This document shows positions 27,660 through 37,248 of a stretch of 64,000 nt of DNA, piece after piece (the first letter of the stretch is position 1; each line of letters opens with the position of its first letter). The notes beneath the pieces were generated by a model. That model did not search any database and was not told the origin of the DNA. It was given only the letters and a program-made list of their open reading frames with translations. The DNA is taken from contig NZ_FOSH01000017.1 in the NCBI RefSeq assembly GCF_900114205.1, positions 1-64,000 of the forward strand, read 5' to 3'. Made by a program: the position numbers and the translations under genes. The DNA comes from Methylophaga sulfidovorans. GTDB lineage: Bacteria; Pseudomonadota; Gammaproteobacteria; Nitrosococcales; Methylophagaceae.

Positions 27660-28633
27660 AAAAAACGCTATTCAGTTCTTTGCTGCTGCTTGCCAGTCTT
27701 AATCTGCAAGCCAATGACCAATTGCCCGACGTCGAGCAATTTATCGATGAAATGGTCACCAAACACGGTTTTGAGCGTGCTGAGTTAGAAAATGTCTTTG
27801 ACCAGGTCGAAGTGAAGGATGCCATTCTTAAAGCCATCTCCAGACCGGCTGAAAAGAGCAAACCCTGGTACGAGTACCGGAATATCTTTCTTACTGATTC
27901 GCGTATTAATGGCGGCTATGAGTTTTGGCAGCAACATAAAGAAGCCTTGGAAGCAGCTCAACAACAGTACGGTGTGCCTGCTGAAATCATTATCGCAATA
28001 TTAGGTGTTGAAACCCGTTATGGTCAGCATATGGGTGGCTATCGAGTCATTGATGCCTTATCGACCTTGGCTTTCCGTTATCCACCACGCAGCCCGTTCT
28101 TCCGTAGTGAGTTGGAAAAGTTTTTAGTTTTGACACATGAAGAGAAAATATCAGAGCTTGAGCCTATAGGCTCATACGCTGGTGCCATGGGGCTCGGGCA
28201 GTTTATGCCAAGCAGTTACCTTGCTTATGCTGTTGATTTTGACGGCGATGGCCATCGTGATATCTGGACCAATCCAACCGATGCTATCGGTAGTATTGCC
28301 AATTATTTGAAGTTACATGGCTGGGTTGCTGGTCAGTCGATTGTGCATCGTACTCAAGCGACTAAACCGCTTCCAGAAGCTATGTTGGCGAATGATCTTA
28401 AGCCCGCATTTACACGGCAGCAGCTTGAGCAAGCCGGCTTTTCGCTGTCACAGGTGCCAGAAGGTGATGATGTGTTATCCGTTATTGGATTAACGCAACC
28501 GGACGGCGAAGAATATTGGTTAGGTCGGCAAAATTTTTATGCGATTACCCGTTACAATCACAGCCGAATGTATGCCATGGCTGTATATCAATTAGCACAA
28601 GCTATTCGAGAAAAAATGGATAATACAAAATGA
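27656..28633 (+). CDS. mltB: lytic murein transglycosylase B
   Basis: A 325-residue periplasmic enzyme cleaves the glycan chain with 1,6-anhydro ring formation. It starts at GTG 27656, overlapping the rodA stop by 4 bases. A signal peptide (K-K-T-L-F-S-S-L-L-L-L-A-S-L-N-L-Q-A) lacks a Cys at the cleavage site, so unlike E. coli MltB it may be soluble rather than lipidated. The catalytic Glu is in L-G-V-E-T-R-Y-G (~117-124), followed by G-A-M-G-L-G-Q-F-M-P-S-S-Y (~178-190) and the D-F-D-G-D-G-H-R-D-I-W block. It is coupled to rlpA by an ATGA overlap. Confidence 0.94.
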   Translation: MKKTLFSSLLLLASLNLQANDQLPDVEQFIDEMVTKHGFERAELENVFDQVEVKDAILKAISRPAEKSKPWYEYRNIFLTDSRINGGYEFWQQHKEALEAAQQQYGVPAEIIIAILGVETRYGQHMGGYRVIDALSTLAFRYPPRSPFFRSELEKFLVLTHEEKISELEPIGSYAGAMGLGQFMPSSYLAYAVDFDGDGHRDIWTNPTDAIGSIANYLKLHGWVAGQSIVHRTQATKPLPEAMLANDLKPAFTRQQLEQAGFSLSQVPEGDDVLSVIGLTQPDGEEYWLGRQNFYAITRYNHSRMYAMAVYQLAQAIREKMDNTK

Positions 28634-29460
28634 GGTTGGTGTTACACCGCGCAGGGCTGTTATTGCTGATCGGTCTTTTAAGTTCTTGTGGAGGTGGTGT
28701 TGGCGTTGTTGAGCAAGATAAAGCGCCGACACGTGTTCCAGATCTCAGCAATGTGACTGATGCCGTTCCTAAAAACGAACCCTTAAGTAAATATGGTAAT
28801 CCACGTCAGTACAAAGTATTAGGTAAAAACTATTACACACTAAGCAGTGCTGAGGGCTACCATGAAAAAGGTATCGCCTCGTGGTACGGCACTAAATTTC
28901 ACGGACGCAGAACCTCGAGTGGTGAAATTTACGATATGTACAAAATGACGGCAGCACATAAGACTTTGCCTTTGCCGACCTATGTTGAAGTGACTAATCT
29001 TGAAAATGGCAAAAAAGTGATTGTGAAGGTCAATGATCGCGGTCCATTTCACGAAAACCGTCTGATTGATTTATCATATAGTGCAGCAACCAAACTCGGC
29101 ATCATCGCAAAGGGAACGGGACTGGTTGAAATTCGTGCGCTGACAACACCGGGTAAAGCCAGTGTCACACAGCCAGCCAAAGCGCCTTCACCTGAGGTGA
29201 CAGCCTCGGTAAAGTCGATAAGCTCAGCAGAAATGTTTCTGCAAGTGGGGGCTTTTAGTAGCCTGAGTCGTGCTGAGCAAATTAAACGGAAATTACAGCA
29301 TGAGGTGACAGGGGTAATTACGATTACGCCTTTTAGTAGTTCGCAGGGAACCTTATATCGTGTGCGTATAGGGCCAATAAGTAACGTTGAACAGGGTGAT
29401 AGCCTTGCAACGAAATTAACTAGTCTTGGGTTTCCCAATTCGCACATTGTTATTGATTAA
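28630..29460 (+). CDS. rlpA: RlpA septal-ring lipoprotein
   Basis: This 276-residue outer-membrane lipoprotein has a clear lipobox (L-L-S-S-C-G-G, Cys20). A double-psi beta-barrel domain (~75-165, G-I-A-S-W-Y-G...G-R-R-T-S-S-G-E...D-R-G-P-F) carries the Asp/His expected for lytic activity on bare glycan strands. A C-terminal SPOR domain (~195-275, F-L-Q-V-G-A-F-S) binds denuded septal peptidoglycan. Order mltB-rlpA-dacA is as in other gammaproteobacteria. The start overlaps the mltB stop. Confidence 0.94.
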   Translation: MRLVLHRAGLLLLIGLLSSCGGGVGVVEQDKAPTRVPDLSNVTDAVPKNEPLSKYGNPRQYKVLGKNYYTLSSAEGYHEKGIASWYGTKFHGRRTSSGEIYDMYKMTAAHKTLPLPTYVEVTNLENGKKVIVKVNDRGPFHENRLIDLSYSAATKLGIIAKGTGLVEIRALTTPGKASVTQPAKAPSPEVTASVKSISSAEMFLQVGAFSSLSRAEQIKRKLQHEVTGVITITPFSSSQGTLYRVRIGPISNVEQGDSLATKLTSLGFPNSHIVID

Positions 29461-29483
29461 ACATTTAGATTCAGAGAGTTAAT

Positions 29484-30632
29484 ATGCTGAAAAACACGAA
29501 AGTTGTTTTATTTCTGTCCTTCTTATTTGCATTTACGCAGGTTTTTGCTGGCGCCATTACACCCCAACCAACGCCACCAACTGTGGCGGCAAAATCCTAT
29601 ATTTTGATGGATTATGACAGTGGTCGAATCCTTGCTGAAAAAAATGCAGATGAAAAATTACCACCGGCAAGTATTACCAAACTGATGACATCGTATGTGG
29701 TGTCTCATGAACTGCATGCAGGCAATATTCATCTGGATGATGAAGTGCTGATCAGTGAAAAAGCCTGGCGTATGCAAGGCTCACGCAGCTTTATGGAGGT
29801 GAATACCAAGGTCAGTCTGGAATCATTAATGCGCGGTATGATTGTGCAGTCAGGTAATGATGCGGCTGTCGCTTTAGCTGAACATATTGCCGGTAGTGAA
29901 GAAACCTTTGCACAGATGATGAATCAGTATGCTCAGCAGCTCGGCATGTACAACACCAACTATATGAATGCCACGGGTTTGCCTGACCCTGATCACTACA
30001 CAACAGCTCATGATATTGCGATTTTATCAGCCGCTTTGATTCGTGATTTCCCAGAACATTACGAATGGTATTCAGAAAAAGAATATACCTATAACAGCAT
30101 TACTCAGCATAACCGTAACAAGCTGTTATGGCGTGATAATAGTGTTGATGGTTTAAAAACGGGTCACACAGAAGAAGCCGGTTATTGCCTTGCAGCATCA
30201 GCGAAACGTGGTGATATGCGTTTGATTTCTGTGGTCTTAGGCACACGCAGTGAAAATGCCCGTGCTCAGGAAACACAAAAATTACTGAACTATGGTTTCC
30301 GTTTCTTTGAAACACATCAGTTATATAAAACCAATACTGGCATTATTGATACTAAAGTATGGAAAGGCGCAACGGATCAGTTATCACTTGGTCTGGCTAA
30401 ACCGTTATCTGTCACCGTGCCACGTGGTCAGTATGACCAGTTACAAGCGACAACCAATATTCAACAACCGGTTATTGCACCCGTTAAAGCCGGTACAGTT
30501 TTGGGCGAAGTGGATATTCGTCTTGGTGATGAAGTGGTAGCAAAACAACCATTAGTGGCCTTAAATGATGTTGAACAAGGTAGCTGGTGGCGTCGCCTGA
30601 TTGATGAAATCATGTTGTGGATTTGGGGCTAA
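29484..30632 (+). CDS. dacA: D-alanyl-D-alanine carboxypeptidase (PBP5/6 family)
   Basis: This 382-residue periplasmic peripheral enzyme trims the terminal D-Ala of stem peptides. A signal peptide (~1-23, ending V-F-A) precedes the class C PBP motifs S63-I-T-K66, S123-G-N125 and K225-T-G227. A PBP5-type C-terminal beta-domain follows, ending in an amphipathic membrane anchor (W-W-R-R-L-I-D-E-I-M-L-W-I-W-G). A ribosome site (GAGAGTTAAT) sits 24 bases after rlpA. The D-amino acid aminotransferase gene follows 5 bases later. Confidence 0.96.
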   Translation: MLKNTKVVLFLSFLFAFTQVFAGAITPQPTPPTVAAKSYILMDYDSGRILAEKNADEKLPPASITKLMTSYVVSHELHAGNIHLDDEVLISEKAWRMQGSRSFMEVNTKVSLESLMRGMIVQSGNDAAVALAEHIAGSEETFAQMMNQYAQQLGMYNTNYMNATGLPDPDHYTTAHDIAILSAALIRDFPEHYEWYSEKEYTYNSITQHNRNKLLWRDNSVDGLKTGHTEEAGYCLAASAKRGDMRLISVVLGTRSENARAQETQKLLNYGFRFFETHQLYKTNTGIIDTKVWKGATDQLSLGLAKPLSVTVPRGQYDQLQATTNIQQPVIAPVKAGTVLGEVDIRLGDEVVAKQPLVALNDVEQGSWWRRLIDEIMLWIWG

Positions 30633-30637
30633 ACTCC

Positions 30638-31486
30638 ATGGCAACTGTGTTCTTAAACGATACTTTTTTGCCTGCTGAGCAGGCAAAGGTATCCGTTTAT
30701 GACCGGGGCTTTTTATTCGGTGACGGGGTTTATGAAGTAATCCCTGTCTATGGTCGTCAACCTTTTCGTTTACAGGCACATTTATCCCGACTACAAAATA
30801 GTCTGGATGGTATTCATTTAAACAATCCGTTTGATAAAGCGCGTTGGACACAATTAATCACCCAGCTGATTGAGCAGAATGAGAGCGATAATCAGGCCGT
30901 TTATTTGCAGGTAACACGAGGTGTAGCGCCGCGTGAACATGTCTTCCCGGAAGGTGTTAAGCCGACTGTATTTATGATGAGCAACCCGCTTAATTCGGTG
31001 CCCGAATCATATAAAGAACAAGGGATTAAAGCGATCACGGTTGACGATATTCGCTGGCAGCGTTGCGATATTAAAGCCATAGCTTTGTTACCAAACACCA
31101 TGCTGAGACAGCAGGCTCATGAGCAGGGTGCTGGTGAAGCTATTTTGATTCGTGATGGTGTGATGACGGAAGGTTCTGCCAGTAATAGTTATGCTGTGTT
31201 TGATGGTGTTATCTACACCGCTGCAAAAGATAATACGGTGTTACCTGGCATCACCCGTGACTTTGTACTAGAGCTGGCCGCAAAGGCGAATATTCCATAC
31301 AAAGAAGAATCGGTGACTGCAGCCAGACTAAGCCAGGCGGACGAGATTTGGATTAGTAGCTCAACGCGAGAGTTATTGCCGGTAACGACGCTGGATGATA
31401 AGCCTGTAGGGCTAGGAATTCCGGGACCTATCTGGCAGCAACTAGATGAACTTTACCAACGTGATAAGTTGGAGGCGAATAAATGA
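30638..31486 (+). CDS. D-amino acid aminotransferase (class IV PLP enzyme)
   Basis: This 282-residue fold-type IV aminotransferase begins M-A-T-V-F-L-N-D at ATG 30638. Features include the V-Y-D-R-G-F-L-F-G-D-G-V-Y-E block (~23-36), the PLP Lys in R-C-D-I-K-A-I-A-L-L-P-N (~145), and the cofactor phosphate site G-S-A-S-N-S near 178. The match is to D-alanine transaminase (Dat), which makes D-Glu or D-Ala; branched-chain or 4-amino-4-deoxychorismate enzymes are related alternatives. Its place directly after dacA suggests D-amino acid recycling from the wall. The stop overlaps the ybeD-like gene (ATGA). Confidence 0.88.
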   Translation: MATVFLNDTFLPAEQAKVSVYDRGFLFGDGVYEVIPVYGRQPFRLQAHLSRLQNSLDGIHLNNPFDKARWTQLITQLIEQNESDNQAVYLQVTRGVAPREHVFPEGVKPTVFMMSNPLNSVPESYKEQGIKAITVDDIRWQRCDIKAIALLPNTMLRQQAHEQGAGEAILIRDGVMTEGSASNSYAVFDGVIYTAAKDNTVLPGITRDFVLELAAKANIPYKEESVTAARLSQADEIWISSSTRELLPVTTLDDKPVGLGIPGPIWQQLDELYQRDKLEANK

Positions 31487-31758
31487 GTGAACAAGAACAA
31501 CAAGAAACATTATTAGAATTTCCCTGTGACTTTGCTATCAAAGCCATGGGCGAGACCAGTGAAGAACTTGATAGCATTGTGGTCGAAATTGTCAGACGTC
31601 ATGTTGATGATATTGCTGAAGGAGCGGTCAGCCAGAAACAAAGTTCTGGTGGTAAATTCACATCGATTACCGTGACCATAAGAGCAACAAGTAAACCTCA
31701 GCTCGATGCGATCTATCAGGATTTAAGTGATCACGACGCCATCAAATACGTACTTTAG
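31483..31758 (+). CDS. DUF493 family protein, YbeD-like
   Basis: This 91-residue soluble protein with an ACT-like fold belongs to the YbeD/UPF0250 family. Conserved segments are L-L-E-F-P-C-D-F-x-I-K-A-M-G near residue 11-24 and S-S-G-G-K-F-x-S-I-T-V-T-I near 55. The usual dacA-ybeD-lipB neighbourhood is kept, here with the aminotransferase inserted before it. Function is uncertain; a link to lipoate metabolism is suggested only by position. Confidence 0.92.
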   Translation: MSEQEQQETLLEFPCDFAIKAMGETSEELDSIVVEIVRRHVDDIAEGAVSQKQSSGGKFTSITVTIRATSKPQLDAIYQDLSDHDAIKYVL

Positions 31759-31763
31759 CCTTC

Positions 31764-32378
31764 ATGCAGATTAACGATCTGGGGCTGGTTGACTATGTGC
31801 CAACAGTGGATGCCATGCAGTCCTTCACGCTCGAGCGACAGGCTGACACAGAAGACGCCTTATGGTTACTTGAGCACAATCCAGTCTTTACCCAAGGGGC
31901 AAATGGTGATCCTACCCATATTTTGATGGAATCTGCGATTCCTGTTGTGACCACAGATCGTGGCGGACAGGTAACCTATCATGGTCCTGGGCAACTGGTG
32001 GTGTATACGCTGGTTGATCTGCGACGGGCAGGAATTGGCGTCAGACAGATGGTCACTTATATTGAGCAGACTGTGGTGAATATGCTCTCGCAATATGGTG
32101 TTGATGCCTATGCCAGACAAGATGCTCCTGGTGTTTATGTCAACGAACGCAAAATTGCATCACTGGGTTTACGTGTCAAACGTGGCTCCTGTTATCACGG
32201 CGTCAGTTTGAATATTGATATGGACTTAACACCATTTAGCTACATTAATCCATGCGGCTATGCCGGCATGGAAGTAATTGATATGAGATCGCTGGGCATT
32301 GATATAACAATGACAGAAGCGAAACAACAATTTGTGTCCGCTTTTCAGCAACTGACACAATTAGGAAATAATGCATGA
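31764..32378 (+). CDS. lipB: octanoyl-(acyl carrier protein):protein N-octanoyltransferase
   Basis: The 204-residue enzyme transfers octanoate from ACP to lipoyl domains. Motifs are [11 protein letters not shown] near 31, [14 protein letters not shown] near 66-79, the catalytic Lys in S-L-G-L-R-V-K-R-G (~135), and the nucleophile Cys in N-P-C-G-Y-A-G-M near 166. Length is typical. It overlaps the lipA start by 4 bases, so octanoyl transfer and sulfur insertion are coordinately made. Confidence 0.96.
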   Translation: MQINDLGLVDYVPTVDAMQSFTLERQADTEDALWLLEHNPVFTQGANGDPTHILMESAIPVVTTDRGGQVTYHGPGQLVVYTLVDLRRAGIGVRQMVTYIEQTVVNMLSQYGVDAYARQDAPGVYVNERKIASLGLRVKRGSCYHGVSLNIDMDLTPFSYINPCGYAGMEVIDMRSLGIDITMTEAKQQFVSAFQQLTQLGNNA

Positions 32379-33331
32379 CTGAAACAGTAGACGGAAGACG
32401 AGACGTTCGCGCTCTTAAGGGCGAATCAAAGGTTTCCCGTATTCCGATAAAAATTGAGCCAAGCAAGCCAAAGCGTAAACCAGAATGGATTCGGGCAAAA
32501 TCACATGCCGATCCAAAAGTGAAACATATTAAAGATATGCTTCGCGAACATAAGCTACACACGGTATGCGAAGAAGCTGCTTGTCCTAATTTAGGCGAAT
32601 GTTTTTCTCATGGTACGGCGACTTTTCTGATTATGGGGAATATCTGTACCCGTCGCTGCCCGTTTTGTGATGTGGCTCATGGTCGTCCTTATCCGCTTGA
32701 TGAGAATGAGCCAGCGCATCTGGCCAAAACTATTGCTGCCATGCAACTAAAGCACGTTGTCGTCACCTCTGTTGATCGTGATGATTTGCGTGATGGTGGA
32801 GCGGCACATTTTGTCCGTTGTATTGATGAAATTCGTCAGCAGTCACCACAAACTAATATTGAAGTACTGGTGCCAGATTTTCGTGGTCGGATGCATGTGG
32901 CGCTGGATATTCTCAAGCAAAGCCCGCCCGACATTTTTAATCATAATCTGGAAAGTATTCCACGTTTATATAAAGCGGTCAGACCTGGCTCTGACTACCA
33001 GTGGTCACTGGATTTAATCAAACGTTTTCAGGAGATACATCCTGATGTACCGACTAAATCTGGTTTGATGCTGGGCTTGGGTGAAACCATAGATGAAGTC
33101 AAACAAGTGATGCAGGATTTACGTGATCATGGTTGTCGTATGCTCACTTTAGGGCAATACCTGCAACCGAGCATGCATCATTTACCGGTTGAACGGTTTA
33201 TCACGCCAGCCGAATTTGATGAACTAGCTGTGGCAGGCAAACAAATGGGCTTTGAGCATGTCGCCAGTGGTCCAATGGTGCGTTCTTCTTATCATGCTGA
33301 TTTACAGGCACAGGGTGAGCATGTCTCTTAA
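32375..33331 (+). CDS. lipA: lipoyl synthase (radical SAM)
   Basis: This 318-residue radical SAM enzyme inserts two sulfurs into octanoyl-lipoyl domains. It has both cluster motifs: the auxiliary [12 protein letters not shown] (~62-73) and the radical [11 protein letters not shown] (~88-95). The C-terminal R-S-S-Y-H-A-D motif supplies the Ser ligand. It is the last gene of the long envelope/lipoate cluster. Confidence 0.97.
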   Translation: MTETVDGRRDVRALKGESKVSRIPIKIEPSKPKRKPEWIRAKSHADPKVKHIKDMLREHKLHTVCEEAACPNLGECFSHGTATFLIMGNICTRRCPFCDVAHGRPYPLDENEPAHLAKTIAAMQLKHVVVTSVDRDDLRDGGAAHFVRCIDEIRQQSPQTNIEVLVPDFRGRMHVALDILKQSPPDIFNHNLESIPRLYKAVRPGSDYQWSLDLIKRFQEIHPDVPTKSGLMLGLGETIDEVKQVMQDLRDHGCRMLTLGQYLQPSMHHLPVERFITPAEFDELAVAGKQMGFEHVASGPMVRSSYHADLQAQGEHVS

Positions 33332-33655
33332 TCATTGAGTTGATGTGTTTATAGACTGTTAAGAAGAGCTGTATACCGTGGTTTTTGATATCAAAACCTT
33401 AGCTGAAGTTTAATGCTTCGGCTGGATGCTGGCCTGCACTGGATGATGTGGCGTATTGGAATGAAAGGATTTTATTGTCCTTTATTAAGATTTCTATGAT
33501 TGTCTTTTATATGAGATTATGACTTTTTCTGAAGAATGATTGTCATTAAAGTATCAGCGCTTATTAGTGTTAGGTTTGATGCCAGTTTGGTAAGGTAAAT
33601 TCGCGTTATCGATTGTATCTGACTTCTCTGGTAAGACATAAAGTAAGGAGAGGTC
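33332..33655. other. 324-bp spacer between lipA and fccB
   Basis: No gene was recognised on either strand; all frames are interrupted. An imperfect palindrome GGTTTTTGATATCAAAACC (33379-33397) could be a weak terminator for lipA but has no U-run. A Fur-like inverted repeat sits at 33532-33550. A ribosome site (AAGGAGAGG) directly precedes fccB. Plus-strand translation around 33430-33470 gives a short run resembling coding sequence (L-H-W-M-M-W-R-I-G-M-K-G-F), but I cannot assign it to a family. Confidence 0.5.
33532..33550. promoter_or_regulatory. possible Fur-like site upstream of fccB
   Basis: AAGAATGATTGTCATTAAA matches 13 of 19 positions of the Fur consensus and contains the perfect core repeat AATGA-TTG-TCATT. 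It lies 106 bases before the fccB start. The match is weaker than the site at 41994 and could be chance. Confidence 0.35.
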
Positions 33656-34921
33656 ATGCAAGAAAAGCGTAGGGCATTTATTAAAACAACTGTGCTTGCA
33701 AGTTCATTGGCTATTTTCTCTGGGATAGCTACGGCAAAAAACAAACAACAGAGACGTGTTGTGATTATTGGTGGTGGCTTTGCTGGCGCCACTACTGCCA
33801 AATATATACGCATGTGGTCGCCGGACCTTGAAGTGATTCTGATTGAGAAAAAAACGGCTTTTGTTTCCTGCCCACAAAGTAATCTCGTATTAAGTGGTCA
33901 CCGAACCCTACAGCAATTGACCTTTGATTATCATGCCCTGAGTTCTCACTACGGTGTAAAGATGATTCAGGCCACGGTAAATGCGGTGGATGTTGATAAT
34001 AAAAATGTGCGTCTTGATGATGGCACAGTGGTTCAGTATGACCGCCTTATCGTTGCCCCTGGTGTTGATTTTATTTATGACCAGTTAAGCATGCTCACGC
34101 CGGAGATTGTTGAGACTAAAATTCCTCATGCCTGGAAAGCCGGGCCGCAAACACAGTTGTTGCATGAGCAGTTAAAAGCCATGCCTAAAGGTGGCAAAGT
34201 GGTGATGACTATTCCACAAGCGCCGTTTCGTTGTCCCCCCGGCCCTTATGAACGCGCTTGCCAAATCGCTTTATTTTTAAAACAACATAATCCCACAGCC
34301 AAATTAATTATCCTTGATGCCAATGGTGATATTGTCTCTAAGAAAGCCTTGTTTAAAGGTGTTTGGGATGATCTGTATGCTGATATTATTGAGTATCAAC
34401 CTAGTAATGGTGTGGAAAATATTGATGTTGATACCCTAACCATCGAGAGTGTATTTGATAGTGTTCAGGCCGATGTATTGAATGTTATACCGCCACAGCG
34501 AGCCGGTAAGGTCGCTGAACTGGCCGGTGTGATTAATGTGGATAAACGCTGGTGTGAAGTCGATTTCAGAACTTATGAGTCAACCGCAGTTAAGGATGTT
34601 CACGTCATAGGTGATGCAGTGGCATCGACCTTACCTAAATCGGGTCATATTGCGAATGTGCAGGCAAAAGTCTGTGCTGCGGCGGTTATCGCATTATTAC
34701 ATGAGCAGGAAGTCGAACCTGAACCGGTATTTGGCAATACCTGTTATAGTTTTACAGACGGAGAAAAAGCAGGCCATGTCGCGGCTGTATTCAGATATGA
34801 TCCAAAGACGGAGAAAATGGCGGTGATGCCAGGTGGGGGAATAACAGCAGTACCTACGTTGTTAGAAGGCGAGTTTGCCGATGCGTGGGCACATAATATC
34901 TGGTCAGATATTCTCAGATAA
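33656..34921 (+). CDS. fccB: flavocytochrome c sulfide dehydrogenase, flavoprotein subunit
   Basis: The 421-residue periplasmic FAD protein oxidises sulfide and passes electrons to a c-type cytochrome. A Tat-type signal (K-R-R-A-F-I-K-T, cleavage near 27) is consistent with export of folded flavoprotein. The FAD dinucleotide fold begins V-V-I-I-G-G-G-F-A-G-A-T-T-A-K-Y (~35-50). Redox Cys residues appear at F-V-S-C-P-Q-S-N (~70) and F-R-C-P-P-G-P-Y-E (~192). A FAD-binding G-D-A-V motif lies near 323, and the C-terminal FCSD-specific domain (N-T-C-Y-S-F...) follows. The expected haem subunit is not adjacent; a candidate lies at 11733-12029. Alternative: a stand-alone sulfide:quinone-type oxidoreductase. 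Confidence 0.9.
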   Translation: MQEKRRAFIKTTVLASSLAIFSGIATAKNKQQRRVVIIGGGFAGATTAKYIRMWSPDLEVILIEKKTAFVSCPQSNLVLSGHRTLQQLTFDYHALSSHYGVKMIQATVNAVDVDNKNVRLDDGTVVQYDRLIVAPGVDFIYDQLSMLTPEIVETKIPHAWKAGPQTQLLHEQLKAMPKGGKVVMTIPQAPFRCPPGPYERACQIALFLKQHNPTAKLIILDANGDIVSKKALFKGVWDDLYADIIEYQPSNGVENIDVDTLTIESVFDSVQADVLNVIPPQRAGKVAELAGVINVDKRWCEVDFRTYESTAVKDVHVIGDAVASTLPKSGHIANVQAKVCAAAVIALLHEQEVEPEPVFGNTCYSFTDGEKAGHVAAVFRYDPKTEKMAVMPGGGITAVPTLLEGEFADAWAHNIWSDILR

Positions 34922-34976
34922 CCCCATAAAATCAGTAGTTAACAACATCGGTGATGCTGCTGTATCTGCAATGCAG

Positions 34977-34982
34977 TATAAT
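34977..34982 (+). promoter_or_regulatory. candidate -10 element for gltA
   Basis: A perfect TATAAT lies 50 bases before the gltA start. No convincing -35 hexamer is found at 16-18 bases, so an activator-dependent promoter or a chance match are both possible. Confidence 0.3.
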
Positions 34983-35031
34983 GCCAGCTTTTCCGATAAT
35001 CTCCACCATCAAGATAATTATGAGGTTGTAG

Positions 35032-36189
35032 ATGAGTGATTTTTTACCAGGCCTGGAAGGTGTACCCGCAACAAAGTCAGCCATTTCATTTATTGATGGT
35101 GAAAAAGGCATACTGAGTTATCGAGGTTATCCCCTCGAAACTCTTGCTGAAAACAGTACATTTGAAGAGACCACCTTGCTTTTATTAGATGGTGAATTAC
35201 CAACTAAGAAAGCATTAAACGATTTTTCCCAACAGTTAAAAGACAATTACCGCATCAAATATCATATCCGTCAGATGATGCGACATTTCCCCCATACCGG
35301 CCATCCTATGGATATGCTACAAACAGCGGTATCCAGTCTGGGGATGTTCTATCCGGGAACGGAATGTCTGACAGATGCCAATAGCTGTGAAGACCTCGAT
35401 TACGTGCGTAATATGACGGTGAATATCATCGCGCAAATGGCACCCTTGGTCGCGATGTGGGAACACATTCGTAATGGCTGGGACCCAGTCAATCCAAAAC
35501 ACGATCTGTCAGTTGCAGAAAACCTGTTATACATGTTTAACGGTGAAGAACCGGATCCATTAATGGCAAAAATTATGGATGTGTGTTTGATTCTGCATGC
35601 AGAACATACCTTAAACGCTTCTACCTTTGCTGCACTCGTTGCAGGCTCCACATTAGCCACACCTTACAGCGTTATTTCAGCTGCCATCGGTACCTTGTCA
35701 GGCCCGTTACATGGCGGCGCTAATCAACGTGTTGTTGGCATGCTGCAAGAAATCGGCTCACCGAAGAATGTCGAAAGTTGGGTTGATGAGAAGCTGAAGA
35801 ATAAAGAAGTGATCTGGGGGATGGGTCACCGTGAGTATAAGGTCAAAGATCCGCGGGCGACGATTCTGCATAAACTGGTTGAACAGTTAGTCGCAGAGCG
35901 TGGTGGTCATCTTGATGATATGTTCGATACTGCCTTAAAACTGGAAGAAGTGTGTGCTGATCGTTTGGGACATAAAGGTGTTTACCCGAATGTTGATTTC
36001 TATTCAGGCATTCTCTATAGCGAAATGGGTATTCCGGAAGATGAATTTACCGCTTTATTTGCTGTAGCGCGTTCAGCAGGTTGGTTAGCGCATTGGCGTG
36101 AGCAAATTTCTGATAACCGCATTTATAGACCGACACAAATCTATGTCGGTAGTGATATGCGTGACTACACACCTATCGAAGAACGGTAA
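35032..36189 (+). CDS. gltA: citrate synthase
   Basis: The 385-residue enzyme condenses oxaloacetate with acetyl-CoA. Catalytic and signature residues are visible: the His in G-P-L-H-G-G-A-N-Q (~224-232), the second His in G-M-G-H-R-E-Y-K-V-K-D-P-R-A (~263-276), and the Asp in Y-P-N-V-D-F-Y-S-G (~320-328). At ~385 residues it is of the shorter Gram-positive/archaeal-like class rather than the ~430-residue NADH-sensitive E. coli type. 2-Methylcitrate synthase is a close relative, but no prp genes are nearby. A perfect hairpin covers its stop codon. Confidence 0.92.
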   Translation: MSDFLPGLEGVPATKSAISFIDGEKGILSYRGYPLETLAENSTFEETTLLLLDGELPTKKALNDFSQQLKDNYRIKYHIRQMMRHFPHTGHPMDMLQTAVSSLGMFYPGTECLTDANSCEDLDYVRNMTVNIIAQMAPLVAMWEHIRNGWDPVNPKHDLSVAENLLYMFNGEEPDPLMAKIMDVCLILHAEHTLNASTFAALVAGSTLATPYSVISAAIGTLSGPLHGGANQRVVGMLQEIGSPKNVESWVDEKLKNKEVIWGMGHREYKVKDPRATILHKLVEQLVAERGGHLDDMFDTALKLEEVCADRLGHKGVYPNVDFYSGILYSEMGIPEDEFTALFAVARSAGWLAHWREQISDNRIYRPTQIYVGSDMRDYTPIEER

Positions 36190-36208
36190 TTAACTAATTA
36201 CCGTTTTA
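36182..36208. terminator. bidirectional terminator between gltA and epmB
   Basis: AACGGTAATTA (36182-36192) and TAATTACCGTT (36195-36205) form a perfect 11-bp inverted repeat that spans the stop codons of both converging genes, followed by a T run on the plus strand. The stem is AT-rich, so it is moderate in strength. Confidence 0.7.
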
Positions 36209-37197
36209 CTGGCTTCACCTTGTTGCTCACGTACCAGACGGGGCACAAGGTAGCCAGGTAATTGATTTCTCAACTCCTCAATCAAATTCACAGCCGTTTT
36301 TTCTTCCACATCAAAATGATGAGCACCTGCCACCTTATCCAGTAAATGCAGGTAATAAGGCTGCACATCGACTTCATTTAAGCGTTCACTCAATGTGGCC
36401 AATGCGTCTACACTATCGTTGATACCTTTTAATAAGACCGTTTGATTGAGTAATTGCACGCCAGTTTGCCTTAAGTCATTCAGCACCTGTGCAGCTTCTT
36501 CATCAATTTCATTGGCGTGATTAGCATGAATCACCATCACCACTTTCAGATGGGTATTTTGCAGACAGGCCAATAGTGAGCCGGTGATACGTTCTGGCAA
36601 TACCACTGGCAGTCGGGTATGAATTCGTAGTCGTTTTAAATGGGATATCTTATTTAGATCACTTATCGCAGTATTCAGCTTTTCATCACTTAGAGACAAT
36701 GGATCGCCGCCACTGAGGATAACTTCAGTAATGGATGCATCGGCTTTTAATACATCCAACGATTGCTGCCATTGACCGGCAAGTGGATTACTTTCTGAAT
36801 AAGGAAAGTGACGACGAAAACAATATCGGCAATGAATAGCACAGGCACCTGTCATCAGTAATAAAGCCCGTCCCTGATATTTTTGCAAAATGCCGGGCGA
36901 CTTAACGGCCAAATGATCACCTACTGGATCACTATGAAACCCCTCGACTTGAAAACCTTCATCAATCAAAGGAAAGACCTGACGAAGTAGGGGATCGCTT
37001 ACATCACCGTAGCGCATCTTTTTAATATAGCTGAGCGGAACGCGCACAGGAAACTGACGTATTTTGTCTTTATCAATCGCTGATAGTTGTCCGCTAAGCC
37101 CTAATAGCGCTAATAATTGCTCAGCATCATTGACTGCGTTGGCGAGTGAGTGCTGCCAGTTTTGTTTTGTCTTTACGGTGGTGGTTTGCGGTATCAT
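36190..37197 (-). CDS. epmB: EF-P (R)-beta-lysine synthesis protein, lysine 2,3-aminomutase-like
   Basis: This 335-residue radical SAM/PLP enzyme converts L-lysine to (R)-beta-lysine for EF-P modification. The cluster motif [13 protein letters not shown] (~119-131) and S-G-G-D-P-L (~167) are present. It is shorter than catabolic lysine 2,3-aminomutases (~415-470) and lacks their C-terminal extension, as expected for EpmB. It is divergent from efp, with a 51-base spacer, and epmA follows efp, so the module is complete apart from epmC. Confidence 0.94.
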   Translation of the reverse strand: MIPQTTTVKTKQNWQHSLANAVNDAEQLLALLGLSGQLSAIDKDKIRQFPVRVPLSYIKKMRYGDVSDPLLRQVFPLIDEGFQVEGFHSDPVGDHLAVKSPGILQKYQGRALLLMTGACAIHCRYCFRRHFPYSESNPLAGQWQQSLDVLKADASITEVILSGGDPLSLSDEKLNTAISDLNKISHLKRLRIHTRLPVVLPERITGSLLACLQNTHLKVVMVIHANHANEIDEEAAQVLNDLRQTGVQLLNQTVLLKGINDSVDALATLSERLNEVDVQPYYLHLLDKVAGAHHFDVEEKTAVNLIEELRNQLPGYLVPRLVREQQGEASKTVIS

Positions 37198-37248
37198 AGT
37201 GGCTTTTATTTTGAAGCAAGCGAAGATCGTCCCCTAAAAGAGGTTAAG

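Noticed and set aside
33379-33397. Palindrome GGTTTTTGATATCAAAACC as lipA terminator
   Set aside because: AT-rich stem with no following U-run; kept only as a note in the spacer entry.
37150-37248. Upstream extension of efp by 33 codons
   Set aside because: EF-P starts M-A-S-Y-S at 37249 with a good ribosome site; the extension runs over the epmB start and promoter region.
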